DNA of 64,000 nucleotides from Byssothecium circinans (taxonomy: Eukaryota > Ascomycota > Dothideomycetes > Pleosporales > Massarinaceae). The translations under genes were made by a program, and so were the position numbers. Numbering within the stretch: position 1 is the stretch's first letter; every line of letters begins with the position of its first letter. Location of the stretch: positions 849,709 to 913,708 of the forward strand of contig ML976989.1 of assembly GCA_010015675.1 (NCBI GenBank). The letters are read 5' to 3'. A model generated the notes under the pieces. That model saw only the letters and a program-made list of their open reading frames with translations, made no database searches and was not told the DNA's origin. This document shows, piece by piece, positions 1-11,648 of this stretch.

Positions 1-1748
1 GTCTTGTCAAGACTACCGGAGACTAGACGGTCGCCAGAAGGAGCGAAAGCAACAGAGTAGACGCTATCCTTGTGGCCTTGCTCGCCCTCGAGACGCACAA
101 CGAGATTCCCGTTGGAAGCATCCCACACACGCACACTCTTATCGAGGGATCCAGCGGCAACGAAGCGGTTGTCGGGGGAAATGGCCACAGTCGTGACGCC
201 ATCTTCGATCGAGAGGTTGAGCACCTGCTGGTTAGTCTCCAGATCCCAGAGACGGACACTTCGGTCACCGCTTCCAGATGCGATGATGCGACCATTTCGA
301 GCGAAGTCAAGGGAGTAGATGTCCTGCTCGTGACCGGTGAACTGGTGTTTGATGGTACGGCTGTTGATATCCCACACTCGGATGACTTTGTCCTCGGCGC
401 CTGTGGCAAGGTATCGACCGTCAGGGCTGAAGCAGACGCTGCGAATGTAAAGGTCGCCATCCTCGGACAAGCTGCCATCCTGGAGATGGGCAACTGGGTT
501 CCCGCTGTCGACGTCGAAAATCTGGGCAGAGCGGTTGCATCCAGTAGCAACAAACCGACCGTCCAAGCTGAATCGAACGCAGCACACGACACTCTGGTGA
601 GGGAGATTGTGGATCAGGTCTACATCGAGCACACGCCTTACGCGAGGGTTGAATACGGCGAACCAGTCGCTTCCTTCCTTCTTGTAGTTGTCTGGAAGCT
701 GTTCAACGTCGAGATCTGCCAAGACATTGCTTTGGGATAGCGGGGGAACTTGGTTCGGAGGCATCAAAGCACTGTGCTGCGGATGCGGAGGAGGCGTGGG
801 GCGGGCGACTTGGGGCGACCCGGGGTATGTGGCAGAGTTGTTCTGCTGAGGCGTTGCGGGACCAGGAGGACCGCGAGGCCCGGGACGTTTAGGTCCTGGG
901 GATGCGGTAGGTTGGGGAGGTTGTCCGTAGCCTGGAAATGTTAATTATCGAAACTTTTGATGTGGAAAGAGGCGGCCTGACCATTGACTGCAGAGGGGCC
1001 TGTCTGGTAACCGCCAAAGTGCTGAGGAGGACCTGGGGCAGGATTCAAACCCGGCGGACCTTGGCCTCCGAGGTGAGGTGGGAGGCCAGGTTGTTGAGGG
1101 TCTTGTGGAGGAGGGGCCAAGCCCGGACCACCTTGACTGTTGCCAGCCATGATGCCTCCAAACAAGTTGCTCGGGCCATGGCCAATTGAGGGCGGCGGGG
1201 GCTGCGAGGGGCCGTGGTGCTGCGAATTCTGGCTGGGGCCGCCGCGAGCTTCCAGTTCGCGTTGCAGACGCGTGATCTCGTCCTCGTACCTGGTGAGTAA
1301 GATGAGCATTCGGAATTTCCAAACGCGCCGTGGCAAGCGTGGTGCTGTGCCACATGGGACGGTGTGGGAGGCTGCTTACTTTGCTTTGATCTGGGCGTGT
1401 TGCTGCTCGAGGGCATAGACTTTACCGCGAATCATCTCAATCTCCTGGATGTGTCTGGTGACTGTGTTGACTTGTTAGCCACAAAGGACGGCCGGAGTAC
1501 AGTCCAAGTAAAAGCATTCTGCCCATGATAGTCGGGAAAGCCGGTCCCAACTTTTGACATGGCGCTGTGCAATGGAGTGGAGCAGTCGATTACTCACTTT
1601 GCCCCTCGTAGTCGACGCTGCGCTGGCTCTCCGTGTCAAATTCTTGACGAATCTGATCCAGCAGCTCATTGAGGCGCTGACTGGGCGGGTTTGGAGGCCC
1701 GGACGGACCAGGACGCCCGGCGGCGGGAGGAGGATAGCCGTGGTTCAT
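1..1748 (-). CDS. TUP1: Tup1/RcoA transcriptional co-repressor (3' part beyond window)
   Basis: Global co-repressor that acts with the Ssn6/Cyc8 partner in the nucleus. Exons read on the minus strand are 1748-1598, 1470-1380, 1289-982 and 931 to the window edge; each junction has GT..AG ends and keeps frame. The N-terminus contains [15 protein letters not shown] and [12 protein letters not shown], the helical Tup1 tetramerisation region, followed by a Pro/Gln/Gly-rich linker of about 130 residues. Then comes the conserved [18 protein letters not shown] stretch leading into WD40 repeats. At least four repeats are visible, with WD dipeptides in RVWDIN, RLWDLE and VRVWDAS. About 493 residues lie in the window; the remaining repeats of the seven-blade propeller must lie left of base 1. 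The start is the ATG at 1748, just before the tetramerisation helix. Family assignment is very secure. Confidence 0.95.
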
Positions 1749-3070
1749 GCTGCGCGCACGATGAGCTGGCTAGCGGAGGCGAAGTCGCGGCGTGGATGAG
1801 GGGTGGGTGTCTCGACAGCAGCAGTCACGAGCTGGCGGACGATCTTGCGCACGAGGCTGAGGTCGCACCGGCGTGGAGGTATGAGGCAGGCAGGCAGGCA
1901 GGCAGTGGCAGGCGGCGGGGGGGAGGGGGAGCTCGCGGGGTGCAGTGCAGCGCTCGATGGGCGCGACGGCGGGGAGATGGGATGGGCGGGTCCGCAGGCA
2001 GGATGCAGCGCGAGGAGGTCGGGAGAGAAAGAGAGGCAGTCAAGGCTGGCGGTTTGAGGTTTTCGGCGCCCTGGGCCCCAGAGATACCCGCAGGCGCGAC
2101 GGACCGTGCGCAGGCTAATGCACACCAGATGGCACTGGGCAGACGACGCCCGACGGACATGGGCGGGCAAACAAACGGCCTCCGCATCTTCTCTGCGTCT
2201 CTGCCGATGTCTGACGGGCCCTCTCTCTCTCCAGTCCACCATTGGCTGCACCACGGTTCTACGACTGCGACATATACCTGGTAGTCTGTGAGACGGTACC
2301 GCGTACAAAGTCGCATCTTTTGGCTTACCGCTCCAAGCACCACGGCCCGCTGACCCAGACAGGCAGCATCGGCGCCTACACCAGCTTCCAATCCAAGATG
2401 AATGCACCCAGCAACAATACGAACACTGCCTACATAAACTAAGTAGGAGTAACTTAAGTAAGCAGGAGTGCAGCACGGCTCGGAGCTGGCCGCCACGCCT
2501 TCACGGGTGGTCTGTGAGGTCGGGTCGGACATCGGCTTGCGGCTTGACTCGCATTGCTGGCGACGGCAGCTAGACTCCTTTTGGCCCTAGCGCTTCTTCC
2601 TCAAACTTCACCTGCACATGCACATGTGTTCCAAGATCCTTCAACCTGTGTCTACGCCGTCCACCATCACGCTCCTCTTCACCAATCGCTTTACCGGCTT
2701 GCATTCCGCTCACTACCTGCTTGCCCGTCCTTTAAGCCTTTATGCCCAATGGCGAACTCGAACATTCAAAGCTTATCACTAGCCTCCGCCGCCCACGATG
2801 CTGCACTTCACATCTGCTTCCACAATGGTGACACGGCCTTCAATTCGCGATGCAGTACAGACAGCGCGTTGCGAATCACGCAGACGGGTGAGCATCTGGG
2901 CCCTCAGCTATAAGTAGCCTTCTCGTAGCTGCACCATAATATCATATATCTCCTCCACATACACTTACCTGACTCAGTCTACATCCCTGGTATACGTGAA
3001 CGCTTTTGTAGTTACACATTTTCCCATCATATAAATCCCAATCAACAGTCGTCATACTTCCACCTTCAGA
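1749..3070. other. Divergent intergenic region between TUP1 and trehalose phosphorylase
   Basis: About 1.3 kb separates two divergent starts. It holds a (GGCA)n run near 1885-1904 and GC-rich stretches next to TUP1. Open frames exist here, but their composition is low-complexity and I recognise no protein. It probably contains both promoters and a long 5' leader for TUP1. Confidence 0.5.
1885..1904. repeat. (GGCA)n microsatellite
   Basis: About five tandem GGCA units upstream of TUP1, continuing into G-rich sequence. Confidence 0.8.
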
Positions 3071-5700
3071 ATGCCTTCTGTTACCCACCGGAACTTTGTG
3101 CATCCTGCACAGCTCAAGGAGTACAACACACCCATACTTTCCAAGGGTGCGACACTTACTAACCAAGACATTTAGGACTCGCCGCACCTCTTTCCTTAAC
3201 CCATCCTCTATCAAAAACGTCCAGTCCCAGCGTCAGGCCGAGGGTAAAACTGTTGCCCTCCGCAGTGTCTATGTCGGCATCGCTGTCCAAGAGGGCAGTG
3301 AGAATACCATGGAAATCGGAGTCGTCTTTCACGATGGTACCTACTCTGCTCCCGAGTTTGGAACGGCAAAAATCCCGCGAGAGCCGCACGATGATCTGGG
3401 TACCCGACTTGCCGACACGGTCATTCAAACGTTAAATCAACATCGACACGAAAACTTACTCAAGTGTGTAGCAGCAGGAGTCAATCACCGCGCTAACCGA
3501 GAAAGCCCAGATCTGCTCTCGCGTCTGTGGCAGGAACTTGATATCGTGCCTCTTTTGTTTGCCAACGAGCTGCAGTCTGAGACGTCTTCCCAACACATAC
3601 AGGATCTAGATTTCTCTGTGGACGAAGAAGCAGACTCCCTCGCACGGAAGGCTGCAACGTGAGTCGGCTGGTCCTAAACCTCGGTTCATTATGCTCACTG
3701 GTATAGCCGTTTCACGAACACCTCCCAGCCCAACGTTCAAGTCGCCCACCAACACAAAGTCGAGGTCGACTGTGGAGGCCGTGCAGTCATCGTCCGCCGC
3801 GAAGAGTATTTCAATACGGTTCACCCCAGAACCTGGCAAGCCATGATGCACTATGCCAACTCCCTCATATCTGACAAGGTCAAAATCGCCTTCTTCAGCG
3901 CGACCCCTCAAGGTGGCGGCGTGGCCTTGATGAGGCACGCTCTGATCCGCTTCCTTCGCTCCATTGACATCAAAGCATCATGGCAAGTTATAACTACTTC
4001 ACTTACTAAGCCCGCCTCTTCATTCTTCGTAAAGTGCGCTGAACACTTCATCTCGCTCCAAGACTTCGAATTCACCTGTCTTAGGGTCAAGAAGAAGCGC
4101 GTTGACACCCTTCTAGATGAGCTCTGCTAACTTTGCATCTCTCCTTAGGTATGTACCTAATCCAGTGCCTTCAATATTCAGGATCACCAAAGACAACCAC
4201 AATATCCTTCAAGGCGTAGCAGACCCCAGCCTTCGCCTCACACCTGAGAAACAATCCATGCTCGACGGGTGGTGTCTTCGAAATGCGCGACGACATTGGA
4301 TAAATAAGAAAGGTCCCCTTGCTCCCCGCGGTCAAGGGGGTGCCGATGTCATCATTGTGGACGATCCACAGATGCCCGGATTAGTCAAGATAGCTAAGGA
4401 CCAAGATCCCGAACGTCCTGTCATCTACCGCTCACACATTCAAGTAAGTCTACCCAACCACTACTATACATAGGGTGTCCAGATCCATTGATGTTCGATC
4501 ATGTGGGCCTACCTGTAGCTCTGACCAATCAAGCAAATTTCAACGCTAAGCCTGAATAACTTCAAGCTAATACCCGGTCAATTCCCTACCTCTCTAGTTA
4601 TGCAGAGATATCTTCACTTTGTTAGTCAAGAGACACTAACAACTGTGCGCAGGTTCGTGGCGATTTAGCCAACACACCTGGAACGCCCACAGCCGAAGTC
4701 TGGGACTGGGTATGGAACAATATCAAAGACGCCGATCTCTTCATATCACACCCAGTCCCGGATTTCATTCCCGCTAACGTCACTCCATCTAAGGTGGGCT
4801 ACCTTCCCGCTACCACTGACTGGCTAGATGGCCTCAACAAAGACCTCGACGACTGGGACTTCCAGTTCTACATCCATAACTTCCAAGAGGAAGCTTTCAG
4901 CCATCCCTCGATGCCAATTCTCGACCATCCAAAGCGTAAATACATTGCACAGATTGCTCGCTTCGATCCCTCCAAGGGCATCCCCGACGTCCTGGCTTCC
5001 TATGCCCTTCTCCGACGCACCCACATGAAAGACTGGAAGCGCGAGGATACACCACAGCTCTGCCTTTCCGGTCACGGCGCAATTGACGATCCTGATGCGA
5101 ACATAATCCTCAAACAGACCAAAGAGCAGCTCGATGAAGAGTTCCCAGACATCAAGGATGACGTAATCTTCATGCGGCTCGAGTCCTCTGACCAACTCCT
5201 CAACGCCCTAATCTCAGGGGCGCATGTCGCCCTTCAACTCTCGACGCGTGAGGGCTTTGAAGTCAAAGTCTCCGAGGCTCTGCACAAAGGCATCCCCATC
5301 ATCGCCACGTTACGCGGTGGCATACCCCTCCAGGTGCAGGACGGAAAATCGGGCTTCCTCGTCGAAGCGGGAGACCATGCTATGGTTGCTCAGCATCTCT
5401 ACGATCTTTTCACCGACAACGTCTTGTACAAGGAGATGGCGACTTATGCCAAGGATCACGTCAGTGATGAGGTTTCTACGGTTGGAAATGGTAAGTGATC
5501 CTTTTTCTCATACTTCCGGAAGATGGAGTTCTAGAGATAATGCTGATTGTTTGATAGCGCTCGCTTGGCTGTACATGGCAGACACCCTGCATAAACGCGA
5601 GACGATCAAACCACACTCGCGCTGGATCAATGACATGGCGCGTGAGAAGGCCGACCTACCGTATCTGGAGAAAGAGACGAGGCTACCGCGTAATCTGTAG
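3071..5700 (+). CDS. ccg-9: Trehalose phosphorylase / clock-controlled gene-9 type (GT4 family)
   Basis: Retaining GT4-family enzyme that interconverts trehalose plus phosphate with glucose and glucose-1-phosphate; known in fungi as trehalose synthase/phosphorylase and, in Neurospora, as ccg-9. Exons are 3071-3120, 3176-3658, 3707-3982, 4149-4443, 4653-5490 and 5558-5700, giving 694 aa. Recognisable blocks are FRITKDNHNILQGVADP, VIYRSHIQVRGDL (joined across an intron), IAQIARFDPSKGIPDVL and LSTREGFEVKVSEALHKG, which carries the GT4 E-x7-E motif. The start at 3071 is needed because the first intron (3121-3175, branch site TACTAAC) joins codons in frame with the long second exon. The intron at 3983-4148 begins with GC, not GT: only GCAAGT restores the conserved WYVPNP. 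No signal peptide is seen, so it is probably cytosolic. Confidence 0.93.
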
Positions 5701-6071
5701 CTAATAGGTTAAATGGAGGGGAGAAAGAGAGGGAGCATTTGGGGACGAGCACAAGGTAAGCTGAGCTCTCGTGGAAAAGTAGTCTCGGGAACTCACGCAA
5801 GTATAGGACCCAACTCTTTAAGCAGAGTATTACGCGCTGTATCTACCTTGTGTAAGCTTTGCAAGGGATTTTGCCAGGTCAATTTCCCACGAAACTTGTT
5901 ACTGCGAGAGCGTAGCACTGGGCGACGATTCAGGATTTCCAGTATTGAAATTGAAAAAAAAAAAAAATTTTTTCCAGGAAGGGGAAATTGAGGGTTAGGG
6001 TACATAACTACTAAATATCAATGGTAATACTCTCACGCAGCCGCCGTACCACTCCCCTCCCTCTCTCCCTC
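5701..6071. other. Short intergenic region with A/T homopolymer
   Basis: 3' flank of trehalose phosphorylase. It contains a run of A followed by T near 5950-5970 and otherwise no feature I can support. It lies between two convergent gene ends. Confidence 0.5.
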
Positions 6072-6962
6072 TCAATCCCCCCTAACATCAAATGCCTTCC
6101 CCACCCCGGCCCTCATAACCCCATCAACCACCCCACAATCCAATACCCCAAACCGCTCCTGAAAAAGCCCTTGCGACCCCTTATACTTCCTCCTCAACTT
6201 AACCGCCTCCTTCTTTTCCAGCCTCCACAACGGGAACCGCCCAGGGTGCCAAACACTTACTCCACCGCGGCCATACATGACATGGCCCGCACGCACCATC
6301 CACGCCGCCTCAACCGCTGTCTTGAACGACAGGTCCTCGATAGCAGCGGGATCGGGGCTCACTTCATCGGGAGCGCCTGGGATAGGCGTCACGGTGCCCT
6401 CCACCGCGGCGGTTACGGCCCAGATGGCGTATTGCTGGGAGGGTGACTATGTTGTAGCCGAAGACGCGGGCAGTGTATGTTTGTAGGTTTAGGGGGCGCT
6501 GGGTTAGGTCTGCGCCTTCGGGAGCGTTTTGGTGGACCGGTCGTGTCGTCGTGTCAGCAGAGTTTTCAATGAAAGATATAACTATCGATCGAGAAGCAAA
6601 TATTTATATGAGAAGTTGCAGCCTGGGGCAATTTGTGGAATAAAGATATATATAAAATACCACTCCACAGCTCCCACAACACCGACCCCCCCCCCAAGCT
6701 CCACAACAGAAACCGGATCCAGGACATGCAGCTCTCTTACAAGTTCCGCAAGTCTTTCATTCTCGGGGCTGTCAGCGGTGCCGGTCCCGGAAGCGCCAGA
6801 GAAAGAGCCGGGGCGGGATGCGAAGAGCACGTGGAGGGCTTTTGCAGCGACGGGGGGAGTAGTTGGGCTGCTAAAGAGGAGTGTGGAGTCGAGGATTGAG
6901 ATTACTTTGGTGGTGAAGCTGCTGAAGCCTTGTTGGTTTCCTTCGAAAGTTAGGGGAAGCAT
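6072..6962 (-). pseudogene. DUF3632 family gene, frame-broken
   Basis: Two minus-strand blocks resemble a DUF3632 protein, a fungal family of unknown function. The first (6962 to about 6640) starts with ATG and runs through a helix-rich segment with SPTTPPVAAKALHVLF and TADSPENERLAELVREL. The second (about 6500-6072) has the family core: LNLQTYTARVFGY, then QQYAIWAVTAAVEG, then AVEAAWMVRAGHVMYGRGG. Between the blocks is an AT-rich stretch near 6580-6650 with stops in all useful frames. Inside the second block the frame changes by one base around 6441, between NIVTLP and QQYAIW. No GT..AG pair small enough could repair that shift, so I call it a pseudogene. A sequencing error at one base plus an unseen intron is the alternative. 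The DUF3632 assignment rests on the spacing of the YAIW and AAWMVRAG blocks from memory. Confidence 0.55.
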
Positions 6963-7751
6963 CAGAGGTTGGATAGGGGTTGGTGGGATGGAAGGGTTGG
7001 AGGAGGGGATAGAAGGGAAGAGAAAGGAAACCGCTCATATATGTATGTGCAACTGAGTAGGCATGTGGTAGTTTAAGGAGTCGCAGGCGGTAAATAATTC
7101 CCATCCTGCCTTGTAAAGAACAGTATGTGTAATACCGGTCTTAAGTCCCTTCGTCCGTACCGAGCACGCAAATTTCCAGCCCAACGATTTGAATAAAACA
7201 GGTATGTATAGTTACTAGTTCAACCAACCCTCACTTTAGTGGGAAGGCAAAGTACTACACGCCGTATCCCCATTCGAGAGGTTTACGGAGAATCCATTTG
7301 TACTATTTCTGAAGTTCTATGGCCAGCAAGAATTTATTTTCTATTGGTTGAAGGATTTGAAAGAAGGTGCGGAAGATAAGGCCCCAAGTGCGCAACATAC
7401 AACCGTTACCTGTAATAATCTGGCTGCTGACCTGTGTAATCAACGTCTCACATGATTTCTGCCTCCTAGCTTGGACTCAGAGTGCATTTTAAAATCACTG
7501 CCCGGCGCTTACACTGCAGTGTGTAGACTCTACATATACCTAGGCATGAATCGATGCACGCACCGGGCGGTACTGCTCACGTGACCAAGGCACAGAAGTC
7601 GTCTGGGCCATATAGTAGTAATAACCACCACAAACTTGGCCACCGTGATCCTCTATCCGGGTTCCCGCAATGGCTGCAAGCCCAGCATGATGCGCCCCCT
7701 TGCTTAGCCATCGTCACATGCTCAGATCCGCCTGCCGCAGTTGTCTTCTAA
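6963..7751. other. Intergenic region
   Basis: No gene recognised. A palindromic TCACGTGA E-box lies at 7577-7584. The rest is AT-balanced sequence without long coherent frames. Confidence 0.45.
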
Positions 7752-8678
7752 TCATCGAATTCCACAGTATTTTTGTTCGAATCCAATAAGCTGGCGATAC
7801 GGAGGCGGTACCTTTGGCGGCTGAACATCGTCGCAAAGGCCGCTCAGCCATGATACCGTTGGAGGAAGAGCGTCTGTTGAATCAGGTTCCAGTGTCTCGC
7901 CACGAGCGATGGCATCCCGCACAAGACCTAGATCAGCGAGAACCTGACTAGCCGAGGAGTAGAGCTGTTTCCAGCATTTTTCGGTAATTGCAGCGCATAT
8001 GTGATTGTCCAAAGGAAACTCTCCAGCGGAGAATCGACGGGATATTTCCTCCTCGTCTTTAGAGCCGGCCAAATCCGAGAAGACCTCCTGTCCCATTATG
8101 ATGAAATGAAGAGCACTTCCGAGAGCGAATAGATCAGTCCTTATGCTTGCATGATCTGCTGGTTTTCGGGGGAGGTAGGCCTTGGTAGACTCGAGAGAAA
8201 GGCCGTCCAAAAGGATCTCTCCGTTGTTAGAGAAGTACTGGCCTTGAAAGTCGGCTAGTTTGAGGTCGAGGTCGAGGTCAACTAGTATGTTATCGTGACG
8301 GAGATCGCAGTGAAGAACTCGCCTAGAATGGATATAGGTTACCGCTTCCGTGAGCTGTGTGCACCAGACCAGGCGTTGTTGGAGAGAGGACTCAGGGTGC
8401 GCAAGGAGGTAGTCGTGCAGATTGCCATTTGGGACAAACTCTAGCAGAAGCCCATCTTCCGTCAGTCCTCTTGACTGCACGATACGGGGATGGCTCCCAA
8501 GTATGCTGAGAATCTGGGCTTCGATCCGGATTTGCTTCATCTCCTCTGCAGTGTGTGGATACTTCAGCACCGTTGACTTGTCGACTTCGCCAATCCAGCA
8601 ACCGCCGCCGTGCGCAATGATTCGCTTGACTCCGTGTGGTAGATGTTGATGAAGATGGACATGAGTTATATGAGACAT
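7752..8678 (-). CDS. Atypical protein kinase-like protein
   Basis: Single-exon frame of 308 aa with a small kinase fold. In order: a glycine-rich segment (AHGGGCWIG), a beta-3 lysine in VLKYP, a hinge-like LLLEFVPNGNLHDYLL, a catalytic-loop HCDLRHDN, a magnesium-loop position reading LADFQG, and an ALGSALHFIIMG segment where the F-helix is expected. Compared with canonical HRDLKxxN and DFG, the loop arginine is Cys, the usual lysine is Arg, and the DFG glycine is Gln. Catalytic Asp and Asn are kept, so activity is possible but uncertain. Such short, degenerate, lineage-expanded kinases are common in filamentous ascomycetes and their targets are unknown. The start at 8678 gives a complete N-lobe, and no intron is needed. 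Confidence 0.8.
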   Translation of the reverse strand: MSHITHVHLHQHLPHGVKRIIAHGGGCWIGEVDKSTVLKYPHTAEEMKQIRIEAQILSILGSHPRIVQSRGLTEDGLLLEFVPNGNLHDYLLAHPESSLQQRLVWCTQLTEAVTYIHSRRVLHCDLRHDNILVDLDLDLKLADFQGQYFSNNGEILLDGLSLESTKAYLPRKPADHASIRTDLFALGSALHFIIMGQEVFSDLAGSKDEEEISRRFSAGEFPLDNHICAAITEKCWKQLYSSASQVLADLGLVRDAIARGETLEPDSTDALPPTVSWLSGLCDDVQPPKVPPPYRQLIGFEQKYCGIR

Positions 8679-9766
8679 TGCTGAGAATCAACTATGGAGA
8701 GGGGAAGGAACGCGGAACGCGTTGCAGTCGGAGTGAAGAGCTGCGAGTCTGTCACGTAAGGTACTTCGTAAAGCACAGACCAGTCATCGAACCACTCAGG
8801 CGGTTGTTAGATAATACCGTTCCAATCGCATGAGCAGGCATAAAATATATAATATAAAGCTACATTGCAAGCCGGCATCGGATCTATCCACCGCTACTCT
8901 CCAACACTGACATTCAGTACAACATAGCGTCTGCAGTGCATGCGCTTTCTCAAAGACCAGTAACATCAACGCGCTGAGCCTTAGCCTCTACATCTGGAGC
9001 GATATTCGCATAACTGCTGGAGTTGTTTCCCTAATCCCTCGCATCTATACTCGCTCCTTAATTACCCCATTGCACAAGATAAGTACAAGCATATCGGCAG
9101 GCAAGACGCAGATTCACTAGAGGAAAACCTCCAGCATGTCCAAACAAATCACTACACAATTCACTTGACACGTTCAAATTATTCCTTCATCTATCTCCTC
9201 CGCAGTCATATTGACTGTAAATCGGTGATCGCTCCGGGAGCAACTGTCGACTGCACCAAAGTGCAATTCACTAGGAGCAAGAGAGGAAAAGGCCAGACCA
9301 TGGAATGCAATCCAGAACAAGAACAAAGACAAGGCCCCTCATAGGTATTCCCAGCCTCGAAGATGATGCCAACCAGCCCCAGCGCCCCCATCGCCATCCC
9401 AGTCCTAACAGCCCAACCACACATGTGAATAAAAAGGATCCATTAAAACTGTACACATTCCACTCGTTTCATCCCTCCATATCCTATCGTGTCCGTCGCG
9501 ATACCCGCAAGTTTTATCATGCCCATGGATCCCAATGACGCCTTGCGCTAAATCAATCAGATGAAAGGTGCAAGAGGGAGAAAGAAAAGACTGCACCGAA
9601 GAAGCTGACCAAGAGGCTGAAACGCGCTGTTCCTCCACACAGGATGCACAACTTGTTCAACCTTTTCAGGTTCAGACTCAGACACCTCTTCTGCCCTACA
9701 TGCCCGTAGTAGTGTTAGCAATGGCCAACATAATCATACAAAAAGGTGAATTTCGCAATGCCATGT
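8679..9766. other. Intergenic region, about 1.1 kb
   Basis: Upstream of the kinase gene and downstream of SIZ1. Several short open frames are present, none with coherent composition or a recognised domain. Nothing else supported. Confidence 0.45.
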
Positions 9767-11648
9767 TCAAGGGGAGCTCCCAATATATGTAGGATATGTA
9801 GGGCTTCCCTGTCCGGGATACGGAGGTTGTCGAGAAGATGCTTGATAGTTGCCGTACGAATGGCGGTGCTGCGACGGAGGTTCCATGTGCAGACCCGACA
9901 TGCTATGGTGCGAATGGGATTGTGCTGGGGCTTGGGAACGCATAGGAACAGAAGAACTTGCAAAGGAGGGCATCTGATACCGACGTGATGGGTCAGGGAG
10001 GCTGTTGGGAGTGTTGTACGCTACCTTTTTCGCAGGCCTCACTGGCTCATCATCGTCGGACAGAGTCAAATCGATCACCTCCGAAGCGCGCTTGCCGCCT
10101 GTTCGCGGCGCCGAAGATGTCTCCCGGGACGGCACAGGTGGAGTCCTCATGAGATACTGCGGCGATGCGACGGCTTCGCTTTTGATAGCAGCCAGACGGT
10201 AGTCTGAAATCTCGACCAGATCTTCGTCGCTTTCGTCATCATCGTCGTATCCGTTCGTGTTTGACGCAGGAACCGCCGTGTCAGTTGACCACTGCCCATC
10301 GGGTTCTATCGTGACCTGGTCCGTATCCCTCGACACTTTCTGCAGAATCTCCTGGACATATTCATCGACTGCTAGAGCCTCGTAGGAGATGGCCTTGTTG
10401 CAGATAGGACATTGCCACGTTGGCGCTTGCTCTTGCAACTGGAGGAAAGATTCGGCATCGAAACATCGGTTGTGCGTGCAGATGGTTGACCTGCAGGGTG
10501 TAGTCATCTTCAAGGTAGAGATGGGGTCTTTCAGGGACATCACGCTAGACTCGACCACGATATCAGGGTCGTTCGCCTTTGCCCTCATTTCGTTGAGCAC
10601 AGATTGCTTTGTGATCACGTTCCGCTGGGCGATATTTTTGACAAGCTCTTCGACGGAGAACTTCTTGGCCAGGTACACGAAGATGTTGAATTTCTAAGAG
10701 GAAGTCAGCAAAGCTCAGTTGCAGGGGAAGACGGGGAGGGATAAGAAACCTCTTGTTCACTTCCCTTCTGCGTGAGCGCGTAGGTGATCTGCAGCAAGTT
10801 CTTATAAGCGACTGGCGAGGTGCGGACGAGGTCCGTGATGTCGGCTGGCCGTGTTGAGCCCGGCTTGTTTTTCAAGCCCTTGAAATTGGACTTGACCTCT
10901 GAGTCGTTCATCCGCACCTCTATCTGGCTAGGGAACGCAACATCTGCTTTTGAGTGTCCTGAAAATGACCCTTCTAGGGCCGAGAAGAGTAGGAGACGTA
11001 GGGACTTGTCAGATTTGAGTTTTGCGCACGTCGATTCATCAAGCACCAGATGTCGAGAGAGATTCTGGCGGTGGCTCGGCGAAATCTCTAGAGTCATGCC
11101 TTGTAATAACAATTCGCTTGGACCGTAGAATGGACTGGACTTGAAATGCGAATCTGCAGCATGTAAGCCGGCACGTATAGGTAAAGGGCCGATGGGCGAC
11201 TCACGGGATACCTGGGAGGGCCGCTGAAAACCCGCGCGCGCCTGTGTATATCCGTTCGGCAGGGCATGTCCGTTGAGGAGTGCAGACGGCTGGGGAGTGG
11301 CGTAGTTCGTGTAGGTCATGTTCGGACTAGTAGGCGGGGGTTCGCCTTGGTTCGCGATGCGGTGTTGCAGACGATTGAACATGTTATGGTCGTTGTTCGC
11401 AACAGCGCGGTTGATAACTGCGTCCGTGTCAGCGCGGTGAAGGTGAGAGAAAAGGGCGGCGGGGATTGAGGGGAAGGTGAAGATGCAGGTGTAACCATAC
11501 GTTCGACAACCTTAGCTTGGAGGGCCGCCTTCACACCACTCGAGGGCATGCCTTCTTCTTTCAATATCCTCTTGAGATGATTGTTGACCAAGCTCTTGCT
11601 CCGGAGGACGAGCGTCGGCGCCATCTGCTGGAGGCTTGAGGACGCCAT
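9767..11648 (-). CDS. SIZ1: SIZ/PIAS-type SUMO E3 ligase
   Basis: Nuclear E3 ligase that passes SUMO from Ubc9 to substrates. Exons are 11648-11501, 11417-10750 and 10693-9767; one further intron, 11204-11154, is likely within the second. The protein is about 580 aa, or 563 aa if that intron is removed. Residues about 10-45 form a SAP-like helix pair (SLVNNHLKRILKEEG). A PINIT-type block follows, with FKSSPFYGPSE and FSGHSKADVAFPSQIEVRMN. The SP-RING zinc site reads CRSTICTHNRCF ... WQCPICNKAI. Downstream are an acidic segment and a clear SUMO-interacting motif, EVIDLTLSDDDE, next to basic residues. The Ser/Pro/Gln-rich tail is probably disordered. Domain order and motifs match yeast Siz1/Siz2, so the assignment is secure; only the 51-nt intron is ambiguous. 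Confidence 0.94.

Noticed and set aside
72..740. Open frame of 222 codons on the plus strand
   Set aside because: It is the antisense shadow of the TUP1 WD40 repeats, which have clear family motifs on the minus strand.
1691..2284. Open frames on both strands upstream of TUP1
   Set aside because: Low-complexity Gly/Arg/Pro composition caused by GC-rich sequence; no domain and no splice structure.
3147..3175. A 29-nt intron with GTGCGA donor in the trehalose phosphorylase gene
   Set aside because: Too short, and it puts exon 2 in the wrong frame; the donor at 3121 gives a 55-nt intron and the right frame.
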